The notes under the pieces: generated by a model | The model's database searches: none | What the model saw: the letters and a program-made list of their open reading frames with translations, nothing else | Told to the model about the DNA's origin: nothing | Source of the DNA: Ichthyophonus hoferi | Lineage: Eukaryota > Opisthokonta > Ichthyosporea > Ichthyophonida > Ichthyophonidae | Direction of reading: 5' to 3' | Assembly: GCA_002751075.1 (NCBI GenBank) | Contig: NAOQ01001180.1 | Coordinates: 1 to 10,403 of the forward strand | DNA length: 10,403 nt | Part shown: in pieces, positions 1-10,000 of the stretch | How positions within the stretch are numbered: the stretch's first letter is position 1 | Layout: the number at the start of each line of letters is the position of its first letter | Position numbers and translations under genes: made by a program

Positions 1-26
1 CCACGCTTCCACTGCGCCACTTTGTT
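1..26 (-). tRNA. Partial initiator-Met-like tRNA gene, cut by the window edge
   Basis: Read on the minus strand from 26 to 1, the sequence gives an acceptor-stem half (AACAAAG) followed by TGGCGCAGTGGAAGCGTG. This matches the D-arm and internal A-box region of eukaryotic initiator methionine tRNA, whose D arm characteristically reads GCGCAG-GGAAGCG. Only about the first third of the gene is present. The anticodon, T arm and 3' half lie to the left of the window, so neither isotype nor integrity can be confirmed. A tRNA-derived SINE head or a tRNA pseudogene would look the same here. The flanking sequence at 27-120 shows no conserved promoter element, as expected for a gene with internal promoters. 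Confidence 0.55.
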
Positions 27-175
27 ACAGACAGGTAGCATATCTCCGTTTCCTTTCAATCATTGACCTTTACGTAAATCTGCTTTTGAAGGATCAATAT
101 TTCTAGCTTCAAAATAACGCCAAAGTAAACGCAACTGGGCAACACCCAATATTACTTCCGCCGCCAGCCGCTAGC

Positions 176-214
176 CGCCAAACGCCAAACGCCAGACGCC
201 AGACGCCAGACGCC
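176..214 (+). repeat. 7-bp minisatellite, CGCCARA
   Basis: Five and a half head-to-tail copies of a heptamer: two CGCCAAA, then three CGCCAGA, then a partial CGCC. The preceding bases (159-175) look like decayed copies. It is GC-rich in an otherwise AT-rich setting. Confidence 0.9.
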
Positions 215-220
215 TACAAT

Positions 221-248
221 AGAGCTAGAGCCAGAGCCAGAGCTAGAG

Positions 249-280
<32 letters not shown>
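221..280 (+). repeat. 6-bp repeat, AGAGCC/AGAGCT
   Basis: Ten consecutive hexamers, mostly AGAGCC with two AGAGCT variants, ending at GAGCGAGCAGG. In the stop-free plus frame it encodes a Glu-Pro dipeptide repeat. It lies seven bases after the CGCCARA array. Confidence 0.9.
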
Positions 281-691
281 AGCAGGAACATTCAAAACAC
301 AGTTTGTCATTTTTGAAGGTCATCAGGAATTATCTAGTTTATTCAGTAAGAAACAAGCCTACATCAAAGCAGTTATGTTGTGCAGAGACAACACAACACA
401 ACTTGCCTACATCTACACAGCGAGTGCCGATCGAAATTAACAATCTTTTCTTTTTCTTTTGGCTCTCTGAGGTTCAAGGCAATGGGGGAGTGCTACAAGA
501 TCGTTAATCGCGATTGTACCTTTAAATCGTAAATACTTAAAATTAAGTGGCTCAAGATTGCTATCTTTCCAACCTGATAGATTGATTCGTTAATAGAACC
601 TCTATAAGTTACGTCAACAAGATGGCAAAACTAGAGTTAAGCTATGATGAGAAACAAGTATAAAAGAAAAGAAAAAACCCCCTAATAAAGC

Positions 692-743
692 CCCCCCACC
701 ACCAGCAGACATTTGCGACGCGACACCCCTGGGGGGTGGGGGG
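692..743. repeat. GC-rich inverted repeat (9-bp arms, 34-nt loop)
   Basis: CCCCCCACC at 692-700 is the exact reverse complement of GGTGGGGGG at 735-743. The right side lies in a G-rich tract (731-743) of two six-G runs split by one T. It could fold as a hairpin or take part in G-quadruplex pairing. I see no open frame or U-tract that would suggest a function. Confidence 0.6.
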
Positions 744-1634
744 AAAATATCAACAAAATAAAAAGATTACTAACAGATATACAGATTAAACAATTCAATA
801 GAGCGAAGCAATGAATTCAAACATAACCATGAATCAGAATTCTAATATTATATATTCTATTTATTGAATATTTGCTATTAATCAATTAGTAGAGATTATC
901 TTTCAATAGTAATAATTCAGAATGAGATTAATTCATGTATACTATTTGATATTAAGTATACAGTTTTGTCTAAATTCAGTCTTCCCCCATCACATATGTT
1001 CATAATAGCATAAATTAATAACTGTGTGGTTGAGAAAGGGCTTCTAGTTTTTTTACCCTATATTCCGCCATCTGACATGCGTCATTATCAGGTTAACGGC
1101 TTAAAATAAAGACAGGGTATGTTTACCTTGCATTCTACCGTACCAACAAGATTATCTTCATGATAGCATCGTACCAACTAACTAGCATATTTCTGTTTTA
1201 CATTCTAACAGCATCCTTCACTCATCTCTTAAAGTATAATTTATAGTCATTCAGTGACTATTCCAAACGATGTGTTCTAGTTACATAGTTACATATACAA
1301 ACATTTTTTCAAGCGAAACAAATTCCGTCGGATCTAGATTATATACCATGGCGGCACATATTCTTTTTAGTATAACTATATAATTTTATGCATCAATAAA
1401 TCTAGAGGGATTAACATTATTAATATAAGGAAGCCCCCCCATTATTCCTTTAGAGGCTAGTTGGGTTTTAAAAACTTAAAGGAGAAATTATTTAAGTTTG
1501 TCAGATCCAATTAGGATCAAGCTATAATAATATTATTAGTGAGCAAGGCTGTATTTTGTTGTAAGCAAAATTTTAAAGATTTGAATAGTTGAAGGTACGG
1601 TTACCAACGCAATTGTTGGAAATAATAAATTGGG

Positions 1635-1650
1635 ACAGGAACGTTCCTGT
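1635..1650. repeat. Perfect 16-bp palindrome
   Basis: ACAGGAACGTTCCTGT reads identically on both strands. With a short unpaired stretch the symmetry continues outward as GGG on the left and CCC on the right (1632-1655). No neighbouring gene or known element explains it. A dimeric transcription-factor site is possible but unproven. Confidence 0.7.
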
Positions 1651-2043
1651 TGCCCATATTCGTTTAAAAGGAGGAATAGTACCGAATTAAGGGGCAGTTT
1701 AACGTGCCCTTTGCGTACAGAATACAGATAAACCAAGTTACATTTTTATTATTAAACAAGTCAGCAGGATGCATAAGCAATGTGCCATCTGTACTCAAAA
1801 CATATAATCTGAAATGGTTTATTATGTAATAGCAGGAGCCCTACCATTAGCTGGTTCAATTCTGATAAATCGTCTTGGATTGTCATTCAACACCATTAGA
1901 TTGCACCAACTATTTTTCCTGGCTACATTGCAATAATAGTCGCTAATAATACTAAATGTTTGTAGCTATATAAAGAACTACCTAAATTAACGAAGTACTC
2001 CAGTTTTAACAGCAATTTCATTACAATAGTAATTCATTATATG

Positions 2044-2548
2044 TTTATTTTGTTTTCTTTTTAAAAAAAATTCAAAAAATTCAAAAAATAAAAATTATAT
2101 ACTTTTTTCAAAATTCCAAAACCTTTAAAGGGCGATACAAAAGGCTCAGAGGGTCAAACTACCTCTCTATTGGTTGTTTGGACGCCACATATACTGCCTA
2201 TATTAAGTGATTATATTAATCTCCTGATTATTCTCATACACATACTAATTGTATATCACATCTTATACCAACCTATACTTCTGACTATCTTTCATTATCT
2301 GTAGAACACAGTCAAAAACAGCATTACCATCTATCCTACTACCCCTACAATATTCCCCTGCCCCCTTCTCTTTCTCTTTCCCTTTCCCTTTCCTTTTTTT
2401 TTTCTTTTTCTTTTTCCTTCCACTTCACCAAGATTACTGTCATTACGGTTATCAGAACTTTTTCCATATCTCTTGAAGATTTCTTGTGCAGCTATATGTT
2501 CATAAGGACACTAAAAAAGACGTGTATGAGAGAAAGGGGAACAGAGGG
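2044..2548. repeat. AT-rich stretch with polypyrimidine tract, no gene
   Basis: 2060-2100 is A-rich with repeated TTCAAAAAA. 2355-2420 is an almost pure C/T tract with CTTT and CCCTTT units that ends in long T runs. An AATAAA on the minus strand (2044-2049) would suit a minus-strand transcript ending here, but I prefer an ICE2 end further right (stop at 3191). Confidence 0.5.
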
Positions 2549-2652
2549 TATGTGTATGTATATGTATATGTATGTATATATATATATATATATGTATATT
2601 CATATGTGTATGTGCATGTGTACGTATATGCGTATGCGTATGTATATGTATG
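2549..2652. repeat. TATG/TA/TGTA microsatellite
   Basis: About 100 bp of interrupted GTATGTATAT and GTGTATGTGC units with a pure TA run in the middle. Translated frames on both strands are only repeats of Tyr, Met, Ile, Val and Thr, so I call no gene. No gene is seen from here to the AAT array at 2923 either. Confidence 0.9.
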
Positions 2653-2922
2653 CCATGCCATACAATACATACACGTGTGGTAATACGGTAATATACTGGA
2701 TTGTATCATAGGAGAGAGGGGTATATAGATATTAGGATAGTGTAAATAATGTAACATATTTCAATCATCCGGACCACATATATCCTAGATATTACCGTAG
2801 TATACTACCTAAATTATACTCCATTACGTAGTATTACATAATATTATATTAGTATACATATAATATTTTATATTACCTTAATATATAACTATCCATTTCT
2901 CTCTATGTTATGTGTTCATAGG

Positions 2923-3079
2923 ATAATAATAGTAATAATAATAGTAATAACAATAATAATAGGAATAGTAATAGTAATAATTAAACAAATAAAAGTAATA
3001 ATAACAATGACTAATACTAATACTAATACTAAATATAATAATAATAATAATATTAATAATAATAATAATAATAATAATA
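2923..3079 (+). repeat. AAT / AATAGT microsatellite, array 1
   Basis: Imperfect trinucleotide array with AAT, AGT, AAC and ACT variants, ending in a purer (AAT)n run at about 3036-3079. It lies just past the proposed end of ICE2, so on the gene's sense strand it reads ATT. The long frames across it encode only Asn/Thr or Ile/Leu/Val runs and are repeat artefacts. Confidence 0.92.
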
Positions 3080-3190
3080 CGATACCAATAATAGAAAAGT
3101 AAGAAGACAGAGCCACAACCACACACACAAACAGATAACACGTACAATCCTACAACACAGACAAACCTATACTAAATATACAATCCTCTA

Positions 3191-3355
3191 CTATATCTCA
3201 ATTATAGCACTACATACAGGTATAGAAGTGCATCGTTGTTGACGGGCAAATGCATAGCAACAGGGTAGTCTAGGTTTTGATTTTAAAATAATGGTGAGAC
3301 GGGATTGGTCCTCACGGCTTAATCGTAGGGGAAGGGGGAAGAGATAAGAAGGACC
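3191..3355 (-). CDS. ICE2: Probable ICE2 terminal exon L
   Basis: The acceptor TACACACAG is followed by an open phase-0 frame of 54 codons ending at TAG (3193-3191). It starts GPSYLFPLPLRLSREDQ and later has KPRLPCCYAF. These loosely resemble the human end DPSLLLPYH and GRIPCTFPP, but about 15 extra residues separate them. A possible donor GTATGT inside the exon (about 3215) leaves open another downstream exon. The minus strand below the stop is GT-rich (about 3112-3155) but has no AATAAA, so the 3' end of the gene is unsettled. Confidence 0.45.
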   Translation of the reverse strand, partial: GPSYLFPLPLRLSREDQSRLTIILKSKPRLPCCYAFARQQRCTSIPVCSAIIEI

Positions 3356-4044
3356 CTGTGTGTATAGAGTTGGGTATTGTGTATGTATATATTAGATTAG
3401 ATTAAATAGGTAGATAATTGGATCGATCGATAGATAGATAAATAGATTGGTAGATAGATAGATAAGTAGATAGGTAGGTATACATACCTACCCCCTTACT
3501 TAGTTACCTAGTAACCCACTTCCCCATATGGAAATCTTAAATACAACGAGAAGTAAGTAAAATCTAAAAATAGATGAGCAATGATAGCATACCTTAGAGT
3601 GCAACCAAGGGATATGATTGGTGTCTATAACCCCTGCTTTGTCCTGGGCTGCATAGAGATCATAGGCTAATCCACTGCATATGATTGGGAAATATAAATA
3701 AATAAATTATTATAATTTATGTAATGTTAAAGAGTTGTTTACATATTATAAAGTTTTTAAATCATACTATTATATATAGTGTCATATATATACCACCGTG
3801 CTACCATATAGCAAAGTACAATATGAACTGGGAACAGGAACCTATTCATATATCCATATATATAAATACAAACACAGATACAAATACAAATACAAATATC
3901 AATATAAATACTAAATTTAAATATGACATACAATTGACTCGGATCATCTACAGCACGGTAGACTTTCACGGTTGCATCACCAAAGTCATGGCCTACTAGG
4001 TAGTTACCAGGCTGGTAACTATGGTAACAGAGTAAGTATTAGTC

Positions 4045-4081
<37 letters not shown>

Positions 4082-7000
4082 AAATAATACTACTAATAAT
4101 AACAATAATAATACTAATAGTAATAATAACAATAGCTATACATGTACGTACACACCTACATATCTAAAATAGCTTACACCATATATATATATACCCATTT
4201 AAGTAGCACCTACCTCTGTAGTTGTCTAAAAATATTCTGCATATTAGTGAACAAAGGTAGGACCCTGAGGAGAGAGAGTTAATTAAAGACAATTAATTAA
4301 TTAATCTATTAGCTAACAATTATAATGAATGATTATAAAATAGTAACCAGAGTAAAATTAATAAACTAACAATGATAACAAAAAAAAACGACAGTAATAA
4401 TAATAGTAATAATAATAGTAATAACAATAGTAATAGTAATAGTAATAATAATACTAGTAATAGTAATAGTAATAGTAATAGTAATAGTAATAGTAATAGT
4501 AATAGTAATAGTAATAGTAATAGTAATAATAGTAATAATAATAGTAATAATAATAGTAATAGTAATAGTAATAATAATAGTAATAGTAATAGTAATAGTA
4601 ATAGTAATAGTAATAGTAATAGTAATAGTAATAGTAATAATAATAATAACAATAATAATAACAATACTGTTACTACTCCTATCATCACTCCCACCTATCC
4701 TATCAACTGTATAATAATAGATTCTGCTTATACATACTCAGGATCTGGTGTAGGCCTTCCATATATAGACCTTAAAGTCATATGTTCCCATTGGATGTCA
4801 AGATTTAACATGTTAACTCGACCTAAGAAACCTTTATTAATTATAACTCTGCTAGAATTATCCAATAATCACACTATGTATTGGGGATGTCAGTTATCTG
4901 TCTTTATATTGGGTTATTATCACTGCTTCTGTCTGCCTAAATCTATTTCCACCTATAGATAACTCTGAATATCTCAGTTTTATATTTAAATTTACATCTC
5001 TGTTGGCTGATGCAAACACATAAACGCATATCTTGGAATTAGCAAAATCAATAATAAAAAATAACATTTCCTATCGGTGATTTTGAACGTTGAGATGACT
5101 TTATTTAATATACTATATTGTCAGATTATACATCATAAAAAAATGTATTATAATAATCATAGTATGATCATATACATACTACTAAGCATATCTTTATATA
5201 CACCAATACACCAATACAGTAATACGTACATAGACAAGTATATGTATGTATGTATGTATGTCTACATGTACATTCATACACACTTGCCTATATTTATATA
5301 TTTTCACACATGCATATAATCCAACTCAATCCACGTGCCTCCTATGCCCTACCCCATATCAACACTACAATACTATATTATATGTTACCTATAAACAAAT
5401 GACTCTCTTTTTCGGGCTGTGATCTTAGTAGGGTATACAACCACCACCTAGCCCTCTCCCCCGGGGCAGGTACCTCTGGACCAATCACACTGTTTTCACG
5501 TGGCATATACTCACACTTGACCTTCATCCCTGTCCGTACATATCCAAGCTGAATGGCGTATTAAACCGATTAAAAATAGATAATAATAGTACAATCAGAG
5601 TTGTAAATGTAATAATATAATACATGTTTGTGAGAGGGAAAGATATAATCATAGATAATAGTATATATATGGTATGATATGATATGATATAGTATAGTAT
5701 AATATAACTACCATAACATAGCCTAACTTAAACACTATATACAATGGTAGGTTTGCCTATTGGGTGTAAAGAGAAAAAGAAAAATACAAGGGTTACATCC
5801 AGTGACATTAGTAAAATAAATAGGACGGTGATAACAATGTATGATATTATAATAGGATAATATGAGTAGCAGTACGTTACTCCTTCTATATTAGGTTGTG
5901 TATAAATAATCAAACCAATAATAAGTTATACAGGAGGATACCAGAGTTAACCAATAGACTACATTATGAATGGAAGGCACATGGGGGTTCAGATTAAAGA
6001 TGGTAATTAACCTGTTAGTTAACTAATTAATTGTAATTAATAAGTTCTTGTAGAATTTTTTAATAACTTTTGATTGGTTCTCATCTTTTCGCCGCATCAC
6101 CTTCCCTTCAAATAACCCAATTTTACACATTTTTAACTGATTTTTCTCATGGGTTTTAATTTTATTCCCCAAATTATCAAGCTAGATAGACAGCTGTACT
6201 ATATAGCTACAATATCTATAGCCAGAATTTAAATATTTTCAATTGATTTTTTATTGGTTGTAATTTTATTCCCCCAATTATAAAGACAGATAGATAACTA
6301 ACTGTATGCTTTTAAAAACATGAAACACCACAAATCTATCCTGGACACTTTAGATTAATAGGTATTTCCTTCAATAAAAATCACCGAAGCTATGAGATTG
6401 TAGCCTACATCAAGGTCCAAATTTACACACTTTCACTATAAATATTTTCCAAGTTTCCATTTTGCCTATCCAAGTAACCCATAATTTTCAATTTTCTAAA
6501 TTACACAACATTTATATATATATATTCCCGACCTCTTACTATAATATATATTCAGATTCCATATCTACATATAAACCTCACTACCGTAAATAGCAATCAA
6601 ATTATAATAGCCATTTATAAATTTTGATACACACTTACCACTGGATCCTGAAAATAGCCGTGGACTCTACAGCGTACTAATACCTTCAAATCCCCTAATG
6701 TCCATAGGGTATAAGTCACGTTTTCCCCGGGGGTATCCAATACTTTCCCTCCAATAGATATTGGTCTTGCCACAATCGGCTCTTCTATTGGTACATTTAC
6801 AGTAGATAACTCTACGTTGATAGGAGGCTGGGTATCACTAATATCATCTGTACCTATATCTCCTTTGTGATTTTTATCCAGTAATTCAGTGTCTTTTTCA
6901 GACTGATTTATTGTTGGTTGAGTATCTTCTCTGTCCTTATTCTTTATCGGCTTTTCTTTGAACTCTAAGGGGCCACATAAGACGTCATTATCCCCTTTTC

Positions 7001-10000
7001 CTTCAGGTAATTGTATTTCCATTGACTTAAGGTCATTCACAGATTGTACCGTGGTTGTTTCACTTATCTCACCTTGCTCACTCTCCCCTCCAATCATACT
7101 ATATGATGAGGTAGTGGCTTCTATTCCTAAAGGGGTTTTATCATGTAATTTACAGGGAACAGGGGGTAATTTTTCCTTATTTGGGGTAGGTATAGAGGGA
7201 TTTAATTGGTGGGTTGGCTGAAGATTAAGGCACGAACCTTTGATATCTAGGATCCCACTCTCAAATGCCTGTGGATCACATCATTCATAGGTAGGTTAAA
7301 ATTTAATATGTTATATTATAATAAATTTAAGCATGTTTATATATCCTAATCCGCACATCTCTACATCATAGTATCTAACAGTATATAACAGTATATAATA
7401 GTATATAGTAGTATACAATAGTATATAGCAATATACAATAATATAGTATATAATAGTATATAATAGTATACAATAGTATATAGTAATATACAATAATATA
7501 GTATACAATAGTATACAATAGTATATAATAGTATACAATATTATATAATAGTATACAATAGTATATACTAGTATGCACATACACGCATACCCCCACTTAC
7601 CTTAGCATAGAACCTAGTATTCCTGTGCTTCTGTGTGACCTTTTTCTTGATTAAAGGCCTCCCCATCACTACTATACGTTGCCCCCCTACCTCTACTACT
7701 TTAACAGGCACTTCCCATTGGGAATTAAAACGGGGTACTGCACTGGTTAGCGTAGGGGATGTGTCTAGAAGTGCTTGCAGTCCACTTTAGAAGATGGATA
7801 GGCAGCCAGGTAGGTAGATAGGCAGGGAAATAGGTGTAAGTAAATGTATGACCGTATCTGATAGTACGATAGTATGTATGATGTGATAGTAGGATAGTAG
7901 AATATAATAGCACAATCGTATACATATACATACACATACACATATACATATATCTATCCATAAAAGCCGTACAAGTGGGGATAGAGATTAATTTAATAAA
8001 TATTCACTAATATCTGAGTGATTAAAAATACGAAGGTCTATTTATCTACCTATCGTAATTAGCTAAAAACAAATATACATATTTCTATAAGTATTTTTAA
8101 AATACTTTGATTGGTGGTAGCAATAATAGATTAACGACAATTAAGGTCGATCTCGAGTCAAATGATTGGATTAAAAACATTTTCCAATTGGTTTTTAGGG
8201 TTAAGAATCATTTTAATTTGACATATATAAGCTTATGTTTAAAATCTGTATCTACCTATACCAATAATATTTCTACATGAAAAATTTAATTAATAATTAT
8301 ACTCATACGGTGGTAATTATATTTATACTATACCTGTGAAAATATAACAAGTAGTGTACCAACCTATATATAACTTGCTGTGCAAAGCTGTATCTATACC
8401 AATTATATCTCTACATTAAAATTTTAAATTTTAATTTATAACTTCGCAATTATATTTAAATTCATACCTATATAAATATAGCTATTACCATCTGTACCTA
8501 TCTATACCAAGAATATTTCTACATTAAGATTTCAATTTTAAGTTTAATTTATAATTACAAGTTGGCGTACAGAGATGCATTTATACCAATTATGTTTCTA
8601 CATTAATTTATATTTATATTTATAATTATCCCTGTACTAATAAAAAAATTGAGCAATGGGCTTCTATTTTATATAATCAGTCTCATATATGAGTAAGGTA
8701 CATGTGCTAATCATTTTAGCACCAGAAATATATAAGCAGAGCATTGAAGGTATACCTTGATGACGTCACTATGTGGGCCCCGGTCTGAATACCCAATCGA
8801 ATGGCGTGTTCGTCTTGAAAGAGATTTGGGATTGGCTGGAAAATAAACTTATTAGGAAAGTGGGCTTCTAAGGGTCTAGGGATAGTAGTGTGCATATGTT
8901 ATATATATATATATATATATACATACACTACACACAATCAATCACAGGTAATATCACCATGGTAACCGTCAGCATACCAACCTTTTTCTGCCAACGTAAT
9001 GCAGGCGCAGCCGACTCTGTATAAAATAGACCAATCAAGACAAAGAAAATATTAGTTATGTGGTAGTTCATTGGTTAACAGAAGCATCAGATATGTGATT
9101 TAGTGGTTGCCCTTCTCTAAAATAAAATTTAAATCCTGTAAATTATTAGAACATAATATTAGCAAAGCGCTTATGATTGGTCCCCAGGTAGGTGTTCTGT
9201 CATACTACCAATACATTTTTATATATATACTTATATGGATATTTCAAATTTAAAATCAATATGATTTAAAATCTAAAATTATAATAGAGATGTATACTGG
9301 TGGATACATAATATTCAAATTAAAATTTTAACAGACAGAGATACATAGCAGTAATTATGCAATATTAAATTTAAAATTACAATAGACAGAGAGATATATA
9401 GATATATACCAGTCGCTACGGATGCAAAGTAACTGAGATTATATGGCACCTGAAATGGAGACGGAGGGAGAATTACAGGAAGAACATTGCCCTGCAATTG
9501 GAGGATTAGATGATTAGTAAAAATATTAAAATTTTAATTATTGTAATATTGCGTATTACTACATTTTAATCGCATTTTTCTACCTTTTAGATTGGATGGA
9601 TAGTGATGATTTGGTGAGTTATTACTACTTGGATTGGATATCATAGTAATTGATTAGATCGGTTAAGGATCATACAGATTAATACAAAATTAAAAATGAT
9701 AATGATCACAAAGATTAACAAGAGATTAGCAATAATCACACAGATGAACCACTCATAGTTATATTAATGATAGCAATGGATCAAAGTTATCAATCACAGA
9801 TGCTACAGTTGGGCATAGATGGTTGATGCGATAGTGTTTTCATTCAATTTTCAGTCTTTTGAGTTGTATTACTATTGTAATTCTAAAGTTTATGATATCA
9901 CTGTGACAATGTAGTTTACTTAGATAGGTCCATTTAAACTGAATCATATCTGGTGAATCGACTCGGAATACTTATAATGACCCGACCTACCACATTCATT

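Larger units (their letters stand above)
129..440 (+). other. Stop-free frame of 103 codons without a usable start, with Glu-Pro repeat
   Basis: The frame starting at 129 stays open until TAA at 438-440. Its first third is Arg/Ala/Gln/Pro-rich and is encoded by the 7-bp minisatellite. The hexamer array then encodes alternating Glu-Pro and Glu-Leu. About 50 residues of mixed composition follow, containing FKTQFVIFEG and AYIKAVMLCRDN. No ATG precedes the repeat, and I recognise no domain. It could be part of an internal exon of an unseen plus-strand gene, but no clear acceptor and donor pair frames it. Repeats that lack stop codons lengthen open frames by chance. I treat it as an unproven open frame, not a gene. 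Confidence 0.2.
441..2043. other. No gene recognised: AT-rich DNA left of ICE2
   Basis: Neither strand shows a convincing open frame or a splice-consistent exon chain. It holds homopolymer C tracts (690-697 and 1434-1440), a GC-rich inverted repeat at 692-743, a perfect 16-bp palindrome at 1635-1650, and scattered AATAAA hexamers (684-689 and 1105-1110 on the plus strand) that no coding region supports. The 66-codon minus-strand frame at 1536-1736 has no recognisable domain or exon boundaries. Confidence 0.6.

Noticed and set aside
622-663. AAGATGGC start-like site with a 13-codon frame MAKLELSYDEKQV
   Set aside because: Good start context and a GTATAA near its end hinted at a first exon, but no downstream plus-strand exon was found.
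1030-1095. Minus-strand short frame MAEYRVKKLEALSQPHSY
   Set aside because: Eighteen codons without similarity, and the frame is closed just upstream.
1536-1736. 66-codon minus-strand frame
   Set aside because: Leu-rich, no recognisable domain, and no splice or promoter support.
2108-2158. Alternative ICE2 last exon encoding FDPLSLLYRP and stopping at TGA, with AATAAA 60 bases further on
   Set aside because: The phase fits and FDPLSLL resembles human LDPSLLL, but the acceptor context is poor, it needs a 1.4-kb intron, and the frame is only 16 codons. Kept as second choice.
3210-3269. Alternative ICE2 last exon after AAAACCTAG, with a TTLLL start and early TAG
   Set aside because: It has the right phase but a weak match, and lies inside the longer phase-0 open exon at 3191-3355.
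4320-4962. Long frames across the AATAGT array, poly-Leu on the minus strand and Ser-Asn on the plus strand
   Set aside because: They are translations of a microsatellite; on the minus strand the true ICE2 coding pieces lie outside the array and in spliced exons.
6958-7221. 87-codon plus-strand frame
   Set aside because: It is antisense to ICE2 exon F, whose protein similarity and splice signals are clear.
7311-7596. Two overlapping minus-strand frames rich in Tyr, Ile and Leu
   Set aside because: A 10-bp repeat has no stop codons in some frames; the composition is purely repeat-driven.
8761-8768. TGACGTCA, a CRE-type palindrome
   Set aside because: It is within ICE2 exon D, where it encodes conserved-position Val-Thr-Ser; no promoter context.
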